Source: Phormidium tenue FACHB-886 (lineage in GTDB: Bacteria > Cyanobacteriota > Cyanobacteriia > Elainellales > Elainellaceae). Taken from it: a DNA stretch of 64,000 nt. Positions within the stretch are counted from its first letter, which is position 1. Each line of letters begins with the position of its first letter. The stretch is taken from NCBI RefSeq assembly GCF_014764505.1, contig NZ_JACXWX010000006.1:226879-290878 (forward strand), written 5' to 3'. The translations under genes were made by a program, and so were the position numbers. Of this stretch, positions 46,741 through 57,722 are shown one piece after another. The notes below the pieces were generated by a model. It was not told where the DNA came from. It worked only from the letters and a program-made list of their open reading frames with translations, and did not search any database.

Positions 46741-47445
46741 ATGCAGCCTGATCTAGAAACCCTGCGAATCTTGCCGTCGGAATTGGAGCATTTAACGGGG
46801 TTGGATATTAGCGATACATTCATGGGGCGGGTCTATCGTCCCTCTGTATTCCACCATCGTAAGCGGCTTGCCTCCTTTGTGCTAACTGAGCTGCTGACGC
46901 TTGGATTGATTCTAATTTTCTGCCTGCCGATCGGTGTTGTCGTTGCACGTGGCTTTGGTATTCTTAGTGGTGATATCAGCAGCGCAATTCCTTTTTTGAG
47001 TGTGACGCTGAGCGTAGCGATCGCGCTATTTATCCTATGGAATGTCTGGATGAAACAACGCATAAAGCGTTTAAAAACGCTGGCTCACTTATTGGATGAA
47101 GTCGATCAATACAACGAGATCATTCAGGCAGTTCACATTATGGATGAACTGAGTGCAATTCAAGATTCAACTGTGCGCTTGGTCGATCGCCAAGCGGTGT
47201 GTCAAGCTTTACGCTTAACTCGCGCCAGTTTAGTTTCAGCACTGATGACGGAGAGAATTCTCAGAAAACATCATCATTTTGTGGCGCGTCGCCATGAGCT
47301 ATTCACTAATATTGAAAGTAATCTGGTAATGCTACAAACTTTGCAAGTGAACAACCAGGCGAATGAATATGGTCAGCTCTTGAATGAGGCATTGCGCATT
47401 GGCATGAGCGTACAGGAGGAGCTAGGAAAATCTCAACCAGAATAA
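46741..47445 (+). CDS. two-helix membrane protein of unknown function
   Basis: 234 residues with two membrane helices (about 47-69 and 82-102). A 130-residue cytoplasmic helical region follows (LKTLAHLLDEVDQYNEII, RRHELFTNIESNLVMLQTL), probably coiled coil. It lies 81 bases after the preceding membrane gene and may be co-transcribed. I do not recognise a family. It is convergent with the GTPase gene. Confidence 0.65.
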   Translation: MQPDLETLRILPSELEHLTGLDISDTFMGRVYRPSVFHHRKRLASFVLTELLTLGLILIFCLPIGVVVARGFGILSGDISSAIPFLSVTLSVAIALFILWNVWMKQRIKRLKTLAHLLDEVDQYNEIIQAVHIMDELSAIQDSTVRLVDRQAVCQALRLTRASLVSALMTERILRKHHHFVARRHELFTNIESNLVMLQTLQVNNQANEYGQLLNEALRIGMSVQEELGKSQPE

Positions 47446-47462
47446 ATAGCTTGCTGGCAATT

Positions 47463-48992
47463 TTACGCCTTCTCGTTTTCTGATAGCGGCAACACCACCC
47501 GGTCGATCGCCTGTTTCACAAAGACTCGCATAAACTCATCGCGGCGATTCAGTTGAAACTGCTGCTGCACCACCTCGGTGATGCCGCCATCGCCCCAATT
47601 TTGGTCACGGCGAAAATATTCGATGAAGCTTTTTCCAGCAATGCGCGTTAGGTAAGCTGCGGTCACGCCCTGTACCGCCCGCCCGATTAGAAAGGTGGCA
47701 ACGTTGGTCTGCAGTGCCACAGAGAACAGCTCGATCGCCCCTCGCACCACACCAAGACTCACTAACGTTTTTGCCAAAGAGATGGCTAGCTCTTTGCCAC
47801 GCTCTAAATTGATTTCACAGCCATAGACCCGTCCCAACTCAACCACCATTTGAGCATTGATTGCAGCAGTGGCAATCAGGTCTACTACAGGCAACGGCGT
47901 CACCGAGACAACGCCTGCACTAATCCACTGATACCGATCGACAATCCTTTCTGCCTGTTGCAAGCGCTCGCTGTCAACGAGCCGTCGCGCTTCTTCGCCC
48001 AGTCGCACCGATTGCAGCAAAATGTTATCAGCAATTAGCGTTTCTCCTTCCGATCGCAAAATAGCTGCAATGCGCCGCAGCAGCGGGATAATTTCGGGAT
48101 CTGGCTGATAAAGTTCGCCGCTATCAAGGCGGAAGGACTGGGGCTGGGCAGCGATCGCCACAAAATCTTCCGGCTGGATGAAGCTTTGAACGCGTTGCCG
48201 AATTCTGTTAAAAAGTATTTCGAGGTCGGCATCCGGATAAAGGTCGCTTTTATTGAACACCAGCAGGGATCGTTTGCCAATATCTGTTAGCGATCGCAGT
48301 GCCGCAAATTCTGACTGACGTAGGTCATTGTCAATGACAAACAGCAGTAGGTCTGCTTCAGCAGCGAGCTGACGGGCAAGCCGTTCTCGGTCTGTGCCAA
48401 TGATGCTGGCTTCCAGAATGCCAGGGGTATCGGTGATCTGAATATCTCGTTCGATGGTCTTGAGCCGGAAGCGGTATGTCTGCCCCAGTTCTGTAGTGCC
48501 CATGGTTGCACCCACCCGTCCAGCGCCTACCTGACCTGCAATTCGGTTCAGAATAGCGTTGACGATCGAAGTTTTGCCTGCCGATCCTGTGCCAAATACA
48601 ACTACCCGCAGCTCTCGCCGCTCAAAGCTTGCGGCAATTTCGCGAGAGCGATCGAGCAATGCCTGCCGAGTAATTTCGTCTTGGATTTGTGACACCTGCT
48701 GCTGCACGGCTTGCAGTGTCTCACGGGCGGCTTCAGCTTTGTCCTGCGGGACTTTGGGCGGCAGGGCACGAGGCTGGGAACCGGATCGCCGGAAAGGACG
48801 GACGAAATAGAGCAGAGCAGCAATTGCCCCGACTAGCAGGGCTAGCATCAGCGCTAGCAGCACATTGGCTAAAAGCGGAGATGTGAAGGAAATACTAAAA
48901 TAGAGCTGCGACAGGGAACTGATCAACCAGATCGCCAGCCCTAGAACTAGAACGATACCAATAACAAACGTCAGGAGGCGTGATCCAGACAT
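47463..48992 (-). CDS. membrane GTPase with DUF697 C-terminal domain
   Basis: 509 residues. Two N-terminal membrane helices (8-30, 40-65), then an Era-like G domain: Walker A GTGSAGKT (134-141), DTPG (188-191), NKSD (247-250). The C-terminal 180 residues have glycine-rich hydrophobic stretches (VTPLPVVDLIATAAINAQM) typical of DUF697. Similar proteins are widespread in cyanobacteria; a role in membrane or thylakoid homeostasis is a guess. Adjacent membrane proteins are on the other strand. Confidence 0.88.
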   Translation of the reverse strand: MSGSRLLTFVIGIVLVLGLAIWLISSLSQLYFSISFTSPLLANVLLALMLALLVGAIAALLYFVRPFRRSGSQPRALPPKVPQDKAEAARETLQAVQQQVSQIQDEITRQALLDRSREIAASFERRELRVVVFGTGSAGKTSIVNAILNRIAGQVGAGRVGATMGTTELGQTYRFRLKTIERDIQITDTPGILEASIIGTDRERLARQLAAEADLLLFVIDNDLRQSEFAALRSLTDIGKRSLLVFNKSDLYPDADLEILFNRIRQRVQSFIQPEDFVAIAAQPQSFRLDSGELYQPDPEIIPLLRRIAAILRSEGETLIADNILLQSVRLGEEARRLVDSERLQQAERIVDRYQWISAGVVSVTPLPVVDLIATAAINAQMVVELGRVYGCEINLERGKELAISLAKTLVSLGVVRGAIELFSVALQTNVATFLIGRAVQGVTAAYLTRIAGKSFIEYFRRDQNWGDGGITEVVQQQFQLNRRDEFMRVFVKQAIDRVVLPLSENEKA

Positions 48993-49122
48993 CAGCGACT
49001 CCGCAATAAGGAGCAGATCAAACGCAGCGGGTAGACAGCAACATTGGACAAAAAATCTACGCTGCCGTCCGCAGCCCGATCAGCTCTATTCTAAAACTTG
49101 AATCTTGAATTAGCTGCTTGGG

Positions 49123-49434
49123 TTAGCTTCTGGGAGAAAAGTTACCGTTGCGCCGACCACCGCCACCGCCACCGCCACCGCCACCGCCACCCTCACGGGG
49201 TTTGGCTTTGTTGACTCGGATCTCACGACCCAACCATTCGGCGCCGTCTAGCTCAGCGATCGCTTGGTCTTCTTGGGCTTCTTCTTCCATTTCAACGAAG
49301 GCGAAGCCGCGCTTTCTGCCGGTTTCTCGGTCAGTCGGTAAGCTGACCCGACTGACTTTCCCGTATTCCGCAAAAACCTCCCGCAAGTCTTCTTCGGTCG
49401 CCTGAAAAGACAGGTTGCCAACGTAAATAGTCAC
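49123..49434 (-). CDS. cyanobacterial RNA-binding protein (RRM, Rbp type)
   Basis: 103 residues from a GTG at 49434 (product V/M-TIYVGNLSFQA); a GGAG lies 6 bases upstream. An in-frame start 27 bases further up would add 9 residues. RNP2 is IYVGNL and RNP1 KRGFAFVEM, the canonical single RRM. The tail is a run of 12 glycines coded by CCG/ACC hexamer repeats, then RRNGNFSPRS. Such Rbp proteins are cold-inducible RNA chaperones. A leader of about 250 bases upstream could contain regulatory structure. Confidence 0.9.
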   Translation of the reverse strand: MTIYVGNLSFQATEEDLREVFAEYGKVSRVSLPTDRETGRKRGFAFVEMEEEAQEDQAIAELDGAEWLGREIRVNKAKPREGGGGGGGGGGGGRRNGNFSPRS

Positions 49435-49712
49435 AGTCCGCTCCAAACCATAGCAAAACAAAAATCAGGATGGAGAGAGCCTAAGGACCTAGAAAGACCT
49501 TATTATTCTGCTGCCAAATCCTGTTGCCGTGATCATATCCGATCTATATGCGGATGACAGCAAAAGTAGAACATCTTTTTTCAAAACGCAAAGCAATTAC
49601 TTAGTTTTTGTGTGATTGATAACAGGTTTAATCAGGAGATTTTGACTCATTCATAAGAAATAGTCCAAGCTTTGCAGGAATTGAAGGCTGGGCAGCTCCA
49701 GCCAAACTGCGG

Positions 49713-52001
49713 TTAACGAATCACCTGTCGCATGTAGTCTCCCCAGAGCTGTGCTGCGTCGGCGCTTGCTCCACCGGTGGGAGTATTGTCATCGTTGCCA
49801 AACCAAATGCCCGTTGCTAAGGCTTGACCGGGAACGTAGCCAACAAACCAGAGATCGGTATTGTCGTTGGTGGTTCCGGTTTTGCCTGCCTCGCCTAGAC
49901 CCAATGCTGCAGGACGTCCAGTGCCAGACTGAACAACACCCTGCAGTAGACCCGTCATGGTGTTAGCAATTTGGGGATCGAGTGCTGGCTGATTTGTCTG
50001 AGCATTTTGCTGATAGTCGAAAATAACGCGACAGGTTTTGGGATCGTTTACATCCGTGCAATCGCTGCTGTCCAGAATGCGGTTAATCGTGTGGGGCTGA
50101 TTACGGACACCTTGATTTGCCAGCACAGAGTAGGCACCCGTCAGTTCTAGCAGCGTCACTTCGCTTTGCCCCAGCACCAGCCCCGGTACAGGGTCAAGCT
50201 TTGAGACAATGCCCATCCGTCGCGCCATCTGCACAACGCGATCGAGTCCTACTTCTTGAGCAATTCGCAGCGCAATCACATTTTCAGACTGAGCGATGCC
50301 GGTATACATGTCCAGCGCTCCTGCTCCTGAACCACAACCCTCGAAGAACTGTCCCTGCCAGTCGAGCGGTGCACAGGAGAAAGCCGTGCTGGGCGAAATC
50401 CCCTGCTCAATTGCTGCCGTATAGGCAAAGACCTTAAAGGTTGATCCAGGTTGCCGTAGCGCTTGGGTAGCGCGGTTGAACTGGCTCTGCTGGAAGTCTA
50501 CACCGCCAACCATCGCCAGCACGGCACCCGTGCTAGTGTCTAGCGTCACGAGTGCCCCTTGAGAAAACCCTGCGGTTGCACCTGTGGTAGTGATGGCATT
50601 TCGCAGGCTTTCCTCTGCTCGGGTTTGCATCTGGGTATCCAGGTTCGTTTCCACATAGAAGTTTCCTTCCTGAGCAAGCTGCGACCCCAGCAGCGTTTCT
50701 AAATCCTGGAAGACCTGACCATAGAAATACGGCGCGATCGTACTCTCCAATTCTTCGATTGCCTTTGGGTTGATTTCAATGCGCGATCGGCGGGCACGCT
50801 GGGCTTCTTCAGCACTGACTAAGCCTTGAGCTGCCATGCGGGTGAGGACACGATCGCGTAGCTCCACTGCTGCCTGGTAATCTCGCACTGGGTTAAAACG
50901 ATTGGGGGCAGGCAGGATGCCAACCAGCGTTGCCGCTTCTGAAAGCGTCAAGTCTTTAGCGGATTTGCCGAAATAGAACTGTGCGGCATCCTCAAAGCCA
51001 TAGTTACCGTTGCCCAAGTAGACGCGGTTGAGGTAGGTCAGCATCAGAAAATCTTTGCTGTAGACTGACTCTAGCTTCAGCGAGACAACTGCCTCCCGCA
51101 GTTTGCGCCCTGCTGAATCGTCTGTCCCCACGTAATCTCGGAAGATGCTGCGGGCAACTTGCTGCGTTACCGTACTGGCTCCCTCAATGATTTCGCCTTC
51201 TTTGACGTTGGTAACGAGGGCACGGGTGATACCGATCGGGTCTACGCCCAAGTGCCAGTAGTAGCGCGTATCTTCAGAGGCGATCACTGCCTTGGGCAAG
51301 TAGGGCGAAAAGGCCGAAAGCTGTTTTAGCTCTAGATGGGCACGGGTTTCAATCGGGCGTAGCGGCGTCTGTCCATCGCCTGCTACCACAACGACAGGAC
51401 CTTGAACAGAAGCCGGTAATGGGTAAACGGCGAACTTTTGCCACTCGATGCCGACCCAAGCGGCAGTGATCGCGGCTAGCCCAGTAAACCCATATAGCCC
51501 ATAGCGAATTGCCCGAATGTAGATTGGGGGCGGATTATGATACTGCACCCGCACTGCAGCAGCCAGTTCTGGTGGACCCAGGCTCAACACATCACCGTGA
51601 TATAGCGTCACTTTGCCAAGGCGGCGCTTGCCCCGATAGATGCCGTTCGTGGAGTTTTCATCCTTCATCACAAACGGCGCGTGGGGCTGTCGTTTATCCC
51701 GAGTCAGCGATAGATGTACCTGACTGACCACGGGGTTGCGAATCACAATATCGCAAGACTTAGAGCTGCGCCCTAACAGATAATGCTCTCCCAACAGCGG
51801 ATACACTTCAGCTTTGTCGGAATCCGCATCTTGCACCCACAGCTCCGGCACTTTTGCATTTGGCTTTAAGGCAAGCTGTGAAAAGTTCACCTTTGCCTTT
51901 ACGGTTTGAACTGCCTGCGTGATCGCTCTCAAAAACGTTTTCGGTTGATTTGAGGGCGGCGGCGGTGATGGAGGACTGGGATTAGGAGGGGAAGGTTTCA
52001 T
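49713..52001 (-). CDS. class A penicillin-binding protein with N-terminal FHA domain
   Basis: 762-residue bifunctional peptidoglycan synthase. The N-terminal 40 residues are proline-rich; residues about 70-150 are an FHA phosphopeptide-binding domain (LLGRSSKSCDIVI, SQVHLSL, STNGIYRGKRRL). A membrane helix follows at about 165-185, then glycosyltransferase GT51 (EDTRYYWHLGVDPIGI, GASTVTQQVARSIF). Last is the transpeptidase with GSTFK (catalytic Ser), SEN and KTGTT motifs. The FHA domain is cytoplasmic, so cell-wall synthesis may be controlled by Ser/Thr phosphorylation. Found in several cyanobacterial PBPs. Confidence 0.92.
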   Translation of the reverse strand: MKPSPPNPSPPSPPPPSNQPKTFLRAITQAVQTVKAKVNFSQLALKPNAKVPELWVQDADSDKAEVYPLLGEHYLLGRSSKSCDIVIRNPVVSQVHLSLTRDKRQPHAPFVMKDENSTNGIYRGKRRLGKVTLYHGDVLSLGPPELAAAVRVQYHNPPPIYIRAIRYGLYGFTGLAAITAAWVGIEWQKFAVYPLPASVQGPVVVVAGDGQTPLRPIETRAHLELKQLSAFSPYLPKAVIASEDTRYYWHLGVDPIGITRALVTNVKEGEIIEGASTVTQQVARSIFRDYVGTDDSAGRKLREAVVSLKLESVYSKDFLMLTYLNRVYLGNGNYGFEDAAQFYFGKSAKDLTLSEAATLVGILPAPNRFNPVRDYQAAVELRDRVLTRMAAQGLVSAEEAQRARRSRIEINPKAIEELESTIAPYFYGQVFQDLETLLGSQLAQEGNFYVETNLDTQMQTRAEESLRNAITTTGATAGFSQGALVTLDTSTGAVLAMVGGVDFQQSQFNRATQALRQPGSTFKVFAYTAAIEQGISPSTAFSCAPLDWQGQFFEGCGSGAGALDMYTGIAQSENVIALRIAQEVGLDRVVQMARRMGIVSKLDPVPGLVLGQSEVTLLELTGAYSVLANQGVRNQPHTINRILDSSDCTDVNDPKTCRVIFDYQQNAQTNQPALDPQIANTMTGLLQGVVQSGTGRPAALGLGEAGKTGTTNDNTDLWFVGYVPGQALATGIWFGNDDNTPTGGASADAAQLWGDYMRQVIR

Positions 52002-52442
52002 GAATAGCGCTTGGGAGAGCTAAAGACACACAGAAGGTGGATAAATTTTTAGTCTAAAAAGGACAGACAGATCGTATAGATACAATTCGATCGCTCAGAG
52101 TTTCCGAAAATCAGCTACCCAACATTGTACTGACTGTCTTCAGTGGCGGAAGAGGTTTTGTGACGCTCTAGGGCCGGACTTCATAAACCCGTGGATTGAA
52201 GAGAGTGCAGAAGTCTTGTGGCTACTAGCTCGACAGCTCTATTTTGCAGGGGTGCTATGTCTGTAAGCTTGAAGCCTCCCAAGGCGTTGGGGGAGCAAAA
52301 CCTTTAAGAAGTGCGTTGAGTTCATCTCTCTGTGACTGCTAGCCTCTGAATTTAGGGAGCAGAAGATCCAGCAATGCCTCAAAACTCGGTATCCTGTAGA
52401 TTACAAAGTGTTTAAATTTCTTCGTATAAGAGCGAAAGACCT
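52002..52442. other. intergenic region between divergent PBP and K+ antiporter genes
   Basis: 441 bases with no credible gene. A hairpin CTCCC..GGGAG type structure is at about 52275-52292 (CTCCCAAGGCGTTGGGGGAG). The stretch 52150-52300 reads like structured non-coding DNA. I see no promoter elements or ORF that I would trust. Confidence 0.4.
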
Positions 52443-54788
52443 GTGCAAGAAGACTTTCGGCTAATTGTGGATTTGGTCGTGGTGTTAGCAGCGGCAGCAG
52501 GTGGTGGCTTGCTAGCGGCAATTTTAAAGCAACCTGTTATTTTAGGTTATCTCGTGGGTGGGGCGATCGTCGGGCCTGCTGGATTAGCGGTTGTCAAAGA
52601 ATTAATTCAGGTTGAAACGCTGGCACAGTTTGGCGCAGCGTTTCTGCTGTTTGCCTTGGGCGTTGAGTTTTCGTTCGCTGAAATTAGAAAAGTCCAAGGC
52701 GTCAGCTTAGGCGGCGGAGCGCTGCAAATCTGCTCAACCATCCTGATTACAGCGCTAATCTCGATCGGCATGGGCTGGGTGACTTCGCCACCGCAAGGAG
52801 TCTTTTTGGGCGCAATCCTATCGCTGTCTTCCACGGCAGTTGTGTTGAAGTGCCTGATGGAGCGCAACGAAACCGAAACCTCGCATGGGCAGGTCATGTT
52901 GGGGATTTTGGTCGTGCAAGATCTGGCACTGGGGCTAATGCTGGCAGTGCTGCCTGCGCTCGATCGCCCTTCCGAAGAAATTGGTCTGGCAGTAGGCATC
53001 GCCCTGCTGAAAACAGCACTGTTGGCAGGTGGGGCGATCGTTGCTGGAATTTGGCTAATTCCTCCCTTTCTGCGGCTGTTAGCACGAACAGAGAGCCGCG
53101 AACTATTTCTACTGGGGATCGTAGCGCTTTGTTTGGGGATTGCGCTGCTGACCGAATATATGGGTCTCTCGATTGAGATGGGCGCTTTTATCGCTGGATT
53201 GATGATCTCGGAGGTAGAATACGCTGACCAAACGCTGACTTATGTAGAGCCCATCCGTGATATTTTCGCCAGCTTGTTCTTTGCGGCGATCGGCATGTTG
53301 ATCGATCCCTCTTTCATCTGGAACAACCTGGAGCTGATTTTAAGCTTGGTGGCGCTGGTGCTGGTGGGCAAATTTCTGATTGTGACACCACTTGTCAGAA
53401 GTTTTCGCTATTCCCTAAAAACTTCGCTTATTGTTGGGTTGGGACTAGCGCAAATCGGTGAGTTTTCGTTTGTCTTGGCAAGCCGGGGGCAAGCGCTGGG
53501 GTTGGTTTCGCGGCGGATTTACCTATTGATCTTGGGCACAACTGCCGTAACGTTAATGATTACGCCCTTTGTGCTGCAGCTGGTTCCTCTATTGGTGAGC
53601 TGGTCAGATTCGGTTCCTTGGCTGCAGGCGATGCTGGACGGCGGTGAGTTCCCTGAAGACATGACAGAACATCTGCCGACGCAAGACCACATCGTTGTCT
53701 GTGGCTATGGCGGGGTCGGACGCAATATTGTCAAATTGCTACAAGCGCACAATCAACCGGTGGTAGTGATCGATCAATCAGAGCAGGCAATTCAGCAGCT
53801 CCGGGAGGCAGACATTCCCTACGTTTATGGTAATGCCGCCAGTTTACATGTAATGGAGGCAGCAGGGGTTGGGAGGGCACGAGGAATGGCAATTGCCTTG
53901 CCTGACTCCATGAATACCCGTCTCTGCCTCAAGCGAGCGCTAGAAATTACGCCCGAACTAGATGTCATTGTTAGGGCCACCCAAACTAAAGACATTGAGC
54001 TGCTCTACCAGCTTGGCGCGAAGGAAGTGGTGCAGCCCGAGATTGAAGCGAGCTTGGAGCTTTCGGCGCACTTGCTGACTGGCATTGGTGTGCCGTTGCC
54101 AATCATCCAGCGGGAGATCCAGCAAATTCGCGGATCGCACTACTCGGAGCTACAGCCCGAACGTCCTCCTGAAGTAGTTTCTCGGGATCTAAAGGCGGCT
54201 GCCCAAGATATGAACAGCCGCTGGTTTACGTTGCCAGAAGGATCGCCAATGGCAGGCATGACGATTGAAGAAACGGATTTACGTCGGTTAACGGGAGTGA
54301 GTTTGATGGCGATTCAGCGCCAAGGGGAAGAAACCAAGAGCGAGGAGATCGACTATCCCGATGCCCAAACTCTCTTGGAAACAGGCGATCGCCTCTTGGT
54401 TGTTGGTGAACCTTCAGAGCTGAGTGCCTTTAGGGAGCTTGCTAAAGGCGCTGCAGCCGTTCCGGGTGAAAGCGCTTCCTGCCAATGGCTGTTGGTGCCC
54501 GATGATAGCCCTGTCGTCAATAAAACTCTCCAGGAGCTGCATATCCGCCGTCAGTTTGGCGTTCTGGTGCAGGCGATTCGCCGCGAAGGAAAATTCATCC
54601 GCTTCCCGGATGGCAGAAGCGATCTGCAGGCAGGCGATCGGCTGCTGCTGTGTGGTGGTTTTCATGCGCTGGAGCAAGCCAGCCAGTGGCTGGCTCCCTC
54701 TACACCTCAGTCATCTTTGCTGCCGCTGTCAGTTGTCAGTGAACCAGTGCAAACTACGCAGATTGCAGAAGAACAGGCACATTCATAG
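52443..54788 (+). CDS. KefB-like monovalent cation:proton antiporter with TrkA domains
   Basis: 781 residues starting with GTG. About 12 membrane helices of the CPA2 exchanger family (FAALFLLFALGVEFSF-like region, SLSSTAVVLKCLMERNE). Then a RCK/TrkA-N domain (HIVVCGYGGVGRNIVKLL, the NAD-binding GxGxxG) and two TrkA-C domains (SPMAGMTIEETDLRR and SPVVNKTLQELHIRR). It probably expels K+ or Na+ in exchange for protons and is gated by nucleotide binding. It ends 4 bases before the hfq stop on the opposite strand. Confidence 0.9.
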   Translation: MQEDFRLIVDLVVVLAAAAGGGLLAAILKQPVILGYLVGGAIVGPAGLAVVKELIQVETLAQFGAAFLLFALGVEFSFAEIRKVQGVSLGGGALQICSTILITALISIGMGWVTSPPQGVFLGAILSLSSTAVVLKCLMERNETETSHGQVMLGILVVQDLALGLMLAVLPALDRPSEEIGLAVGIALLKTALLAGGAIVAGIWLIPPFLRLLARTESRELFLLGIVALCLGIALLTEYMGLSIEMGAFIAGLMISEVEYADQTLTYVEPIRDIFASLFFAAIGMLIDPSFIWNNLELILSLVALVLVGKFLIVTPLVRSFRYSLKTSLIVGLGLAQIGEFSFVLASRGQALGLVSRRIYLLILGTTAVTLMITPFVLQLVPLLVSWSDSVPWLQAMLDGGEFPEDMTEHLPTQDHIVVCGYGGVGRNIVKLLQAHNQPVVVIDQSEQAIQQLREADIPYVYGNAASLHVMEAAGVGRARGMAIALPDSMNTRLCLKRALEITPELDVIVRATQTKDIELLYQLGAKEVVQPEIEASLELSAHLLTGIGVPLPIIQREIQQIRGSHYSELQPERPPEVVSRDLKAAAQDMNSRWFTLPEGSPMAGMTIEETDLRRLTGVSLMAIQRQGEETKSEEIDYPDAQTLLETGDRLLVVGEPSELSAFRELAKGAAAVPGESASCQWLLVPDDSPVVNKTLQELHIRRQFGVLVQAIRREGKFIRFPDGRSDLQAGDRLLLCGGFHALEQASQWLAPSTPQSSLLPLSVVSEPVQTTQIAEEQAHS

Positions 54789-54791
54789 TGG

Positions 54792-55007
54792 CTATGCTTT
54801 TGGCTTCAGATACACAATTGCCTGTCGCCAAACGATCGTCGGCTGGTCATAATGGTCAAACAGGCAAACGCAGCTTGGATCTTGCCAGCGAATTTTGCCC
54901 GTTAGCAAATCGTTTGTAACCAGCTTGAGTTCGACTTCTTGTTCTTCTCGAATCAGCGTTTGGATTTGGCGGACGCTCGGGAGTCCGGTTTCAAGTTCAG
55001 TCGTCAT
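54792..55007 (-). CDS. hfq: Hfq, cyanobacterial type
   Basis: 71 residues from the ATG at 55007, which has AAGGA 8 bases upstream; an ATG 9 bases further up would give 74 residues but overlaps that site. GLPSVRQIQTLIREEQEVEL and GKIRWQDPSCVC match the cyanobacterial Hfq sequence (Synechocystis Hfq: SVRQVQ, IRWQD, as I recall). Cyanobacterial Hfq lacks the usual RNA-binding residues and acts with pilus components rather than as a general sRNA chaperone. It is divergent from dapF, the arrangement I recall for cyanobacteria. Confidence 0.88.
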   Translation of the reverse strand: MTTELETGLPSVRQIQTLIREEQEVELKLVTNDLLTGKIRWQDPSCVCLFDHYDQPTIVWRQAIVYLKPKA

Positions 55008-55279
55008 AAAATTCATCCTTCGAGGTTGAGGGGATTTGAGTTAAGCGATCGACGTTTAGATGCCTTTAGACTTTAGTGCTTTTAATGATTAGATGGTTGG
55101 AGTAGCTTGATTCTTAATTCCCTATTGTGATTGATCCCCGGTTATCGATCTCATAGCGAACCGTCAGTGATCGCCGGTAAATCGTCTAAGCTGTGTCTTG
55201 AGCCAAGCGTAAACTATCTTTTATAAATCCCAAAGAGAGGCTTAAACTTTTTATTCTGTAGCCTGCAAGGAAGTAAGTA

Positions 55280-56119
55280 ATGGCGATCGAGTTTGTGAAA
55301 TACCATGGGCTGGGCAATGATTTCATTTTGATTGACAACCGGCACTCGGTGGAGCCGTGCCTCAATCCAGATCAAGCAATGCTGTGGTGCGATCGGCACT
55401 TTGGCATTGGTGCAGACGGCGTTATCTTCGCCCTGCCGGGGCAGGCAGGCACAGATTACACCATGCGGATTTTCAACTCTGATGGCTCTGAACCTGAAAT
55501 GTGCGGCAATGGTATCCGTTGCTTGGCTCGGTTTGTCGCTGATCTAGAGGGCAAAAAAACGGCAGACTACCAAATCCATACGTTGGCAGGGTTAATTGTG
55601 TCCAAACTGCTCGCAGATGGTCGGGTCAGAGTGGATATGGGCTTGCCACGCCTACTTGCATCAGAAATTCCCACAACTTTGGCTGCACCTGAAGAAAAAG
55701 TGATTCGTCGATCGCTAGATGCCGTTGGACAGACTTGGGAAGTTACCTGCGTTAGCATGGGCAATCCCCACTGCATTACCTTTGTGGAAGATACCGCTGC
55801 GGTGCCGCTAGAGGCGATCGGCACCCAGTTCGAGCATCATCCTGTCTTCCCGCAGCGCACCAACATAGAGTTCATTCAGATTGTTAGCCGGGACTATCTG
55901 AAGATGCGGGTCTGGGAACGGGGCGCTGGAATTACGCTTGCCTGCGGAACAGGGGCTTGTGCCGCACTTGTGGCGGCTGTGCTAACAGAGCGGTCTGATC
56001 GTCAGGCGACGATCGAGCTACCGGGCGGCAACTTGGACATCGAGTGGGCAGACGATCAGCACCTCTACATGACTGGAGCCGCCCAGCGCGTCTTTAGCGG
56101 CACGATGGAGCTTGAGTAA
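55280..56119 (+). CDS. dapF: diaminopimelate epimerase
   Basis: Converts LL- to meso-diaminopimelate for lysine and peptidoglycan. 279 residues. [16 protein letters not shown] is the N-terminus; [12 protein letters not shown] has the first catalytic Cys and [16 protein letters not shown] the second. Ribosome site AAGGAAG is 7 bases upstream of ATG. Confidence 0.97.
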   Translation: MAIEFVKYHGLGNDFILIDNRHSVEPCLNPDQAMLWCDRHFGIGADGVIFALPGQAGTDYTMRIFNSDGSEPEMCGNGIRCLARFVADLEGKKTADYQIHTLAGLIVSKLLADGRVRVDMGLPRLLASEIPTTLAAPEEKVIRRSLDAVGQTWEVTCVSMGNPHCITFVEDTAAVPLEAIGTQFEHHPVFPQRTNIEFIQIVSRDYLKMRVWERGAGITLACGTGACAALVAAVLTERSDRQATIELPGGNLDIEWADDQHLYMTGAAQRVFSGTMELE

Positions 56120-56131
56120 GGGTACTCATGA

Positions 56132-57196
<1,065 letters not shown>

Positions 57197-57329
57197 TTAC
57201 GGTAAGCCAGCTTCAGCCAGCTGGACTCTACAATTTACCGTAGATTTTAGTGAGGTCAGTCTATCACTTGAGGTTTAGAAAACTGTCTTCTTGCCTAATT
57301 TCCTTTAGGATTATGGCGCTATTAGTTCT

Positions 57330-57722
57330 TTAACGGCAGCGCTTTTGCTGCTGGACGATCTTCTTCTGCAAAAAGTCAGGAATGCCTAACGTAGCACCTG
57401 CATAAAGCCGCTCGAACTCTCGTTGAAAGTGCGCAGCTACCGTGGGGTTATCGATCACCAGCAGATTCTCATCGTTGCTTTCGTTGGCAGCATCGCTCCA
57501 GTTCTGTGACCCTGTAATCACCACTCGTCCATCTATGATCCCGACTTTGTGGTGCAGCAGATCGCCTTCGGGTAAGCTTGGTATACCGACTGTGGTAAGC
57601 GGTCTTCTCCAGGGCTGATTGTCTGCCTCAAAGCGACAACGATCCCCTGCCAGCGCCACACCCATCAAGTCAAGGGCTTCGCTGTAAACTGGTAACAAGC
57701 AACAAATACCGTTGAAACCCTT
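57330..57722 (-). pseudogene. phospholipase D-family protein, 3' fragment cut by integration
   Basis: Only the C-terminal half of a PLD/nuclease-family protein is present. LHHKVGIIDGRVVITGSQNW is the HKD catalytic motif, followed by NDENLLVIDNP and FEREFERLY-type helices. The frame remains open leftward to 57722 with no proper start (only a TTG at 57698) and then meets a stop at 57729-57731. The missing 5' half should hold the first HKD motif and a signal peptide. The start of a serine recombinase overlaps the cut, so an integrated element has split the gene. It may be restored on excision. Confidence 0.7.

Noticed and set aside
52100..52440. 6S RNA considered in the PBP-antiporter gap
   Set aside because: No long closing stem with a central bubble could be drawn, and the context is not the usual one. 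Left as an unassigned structured region.
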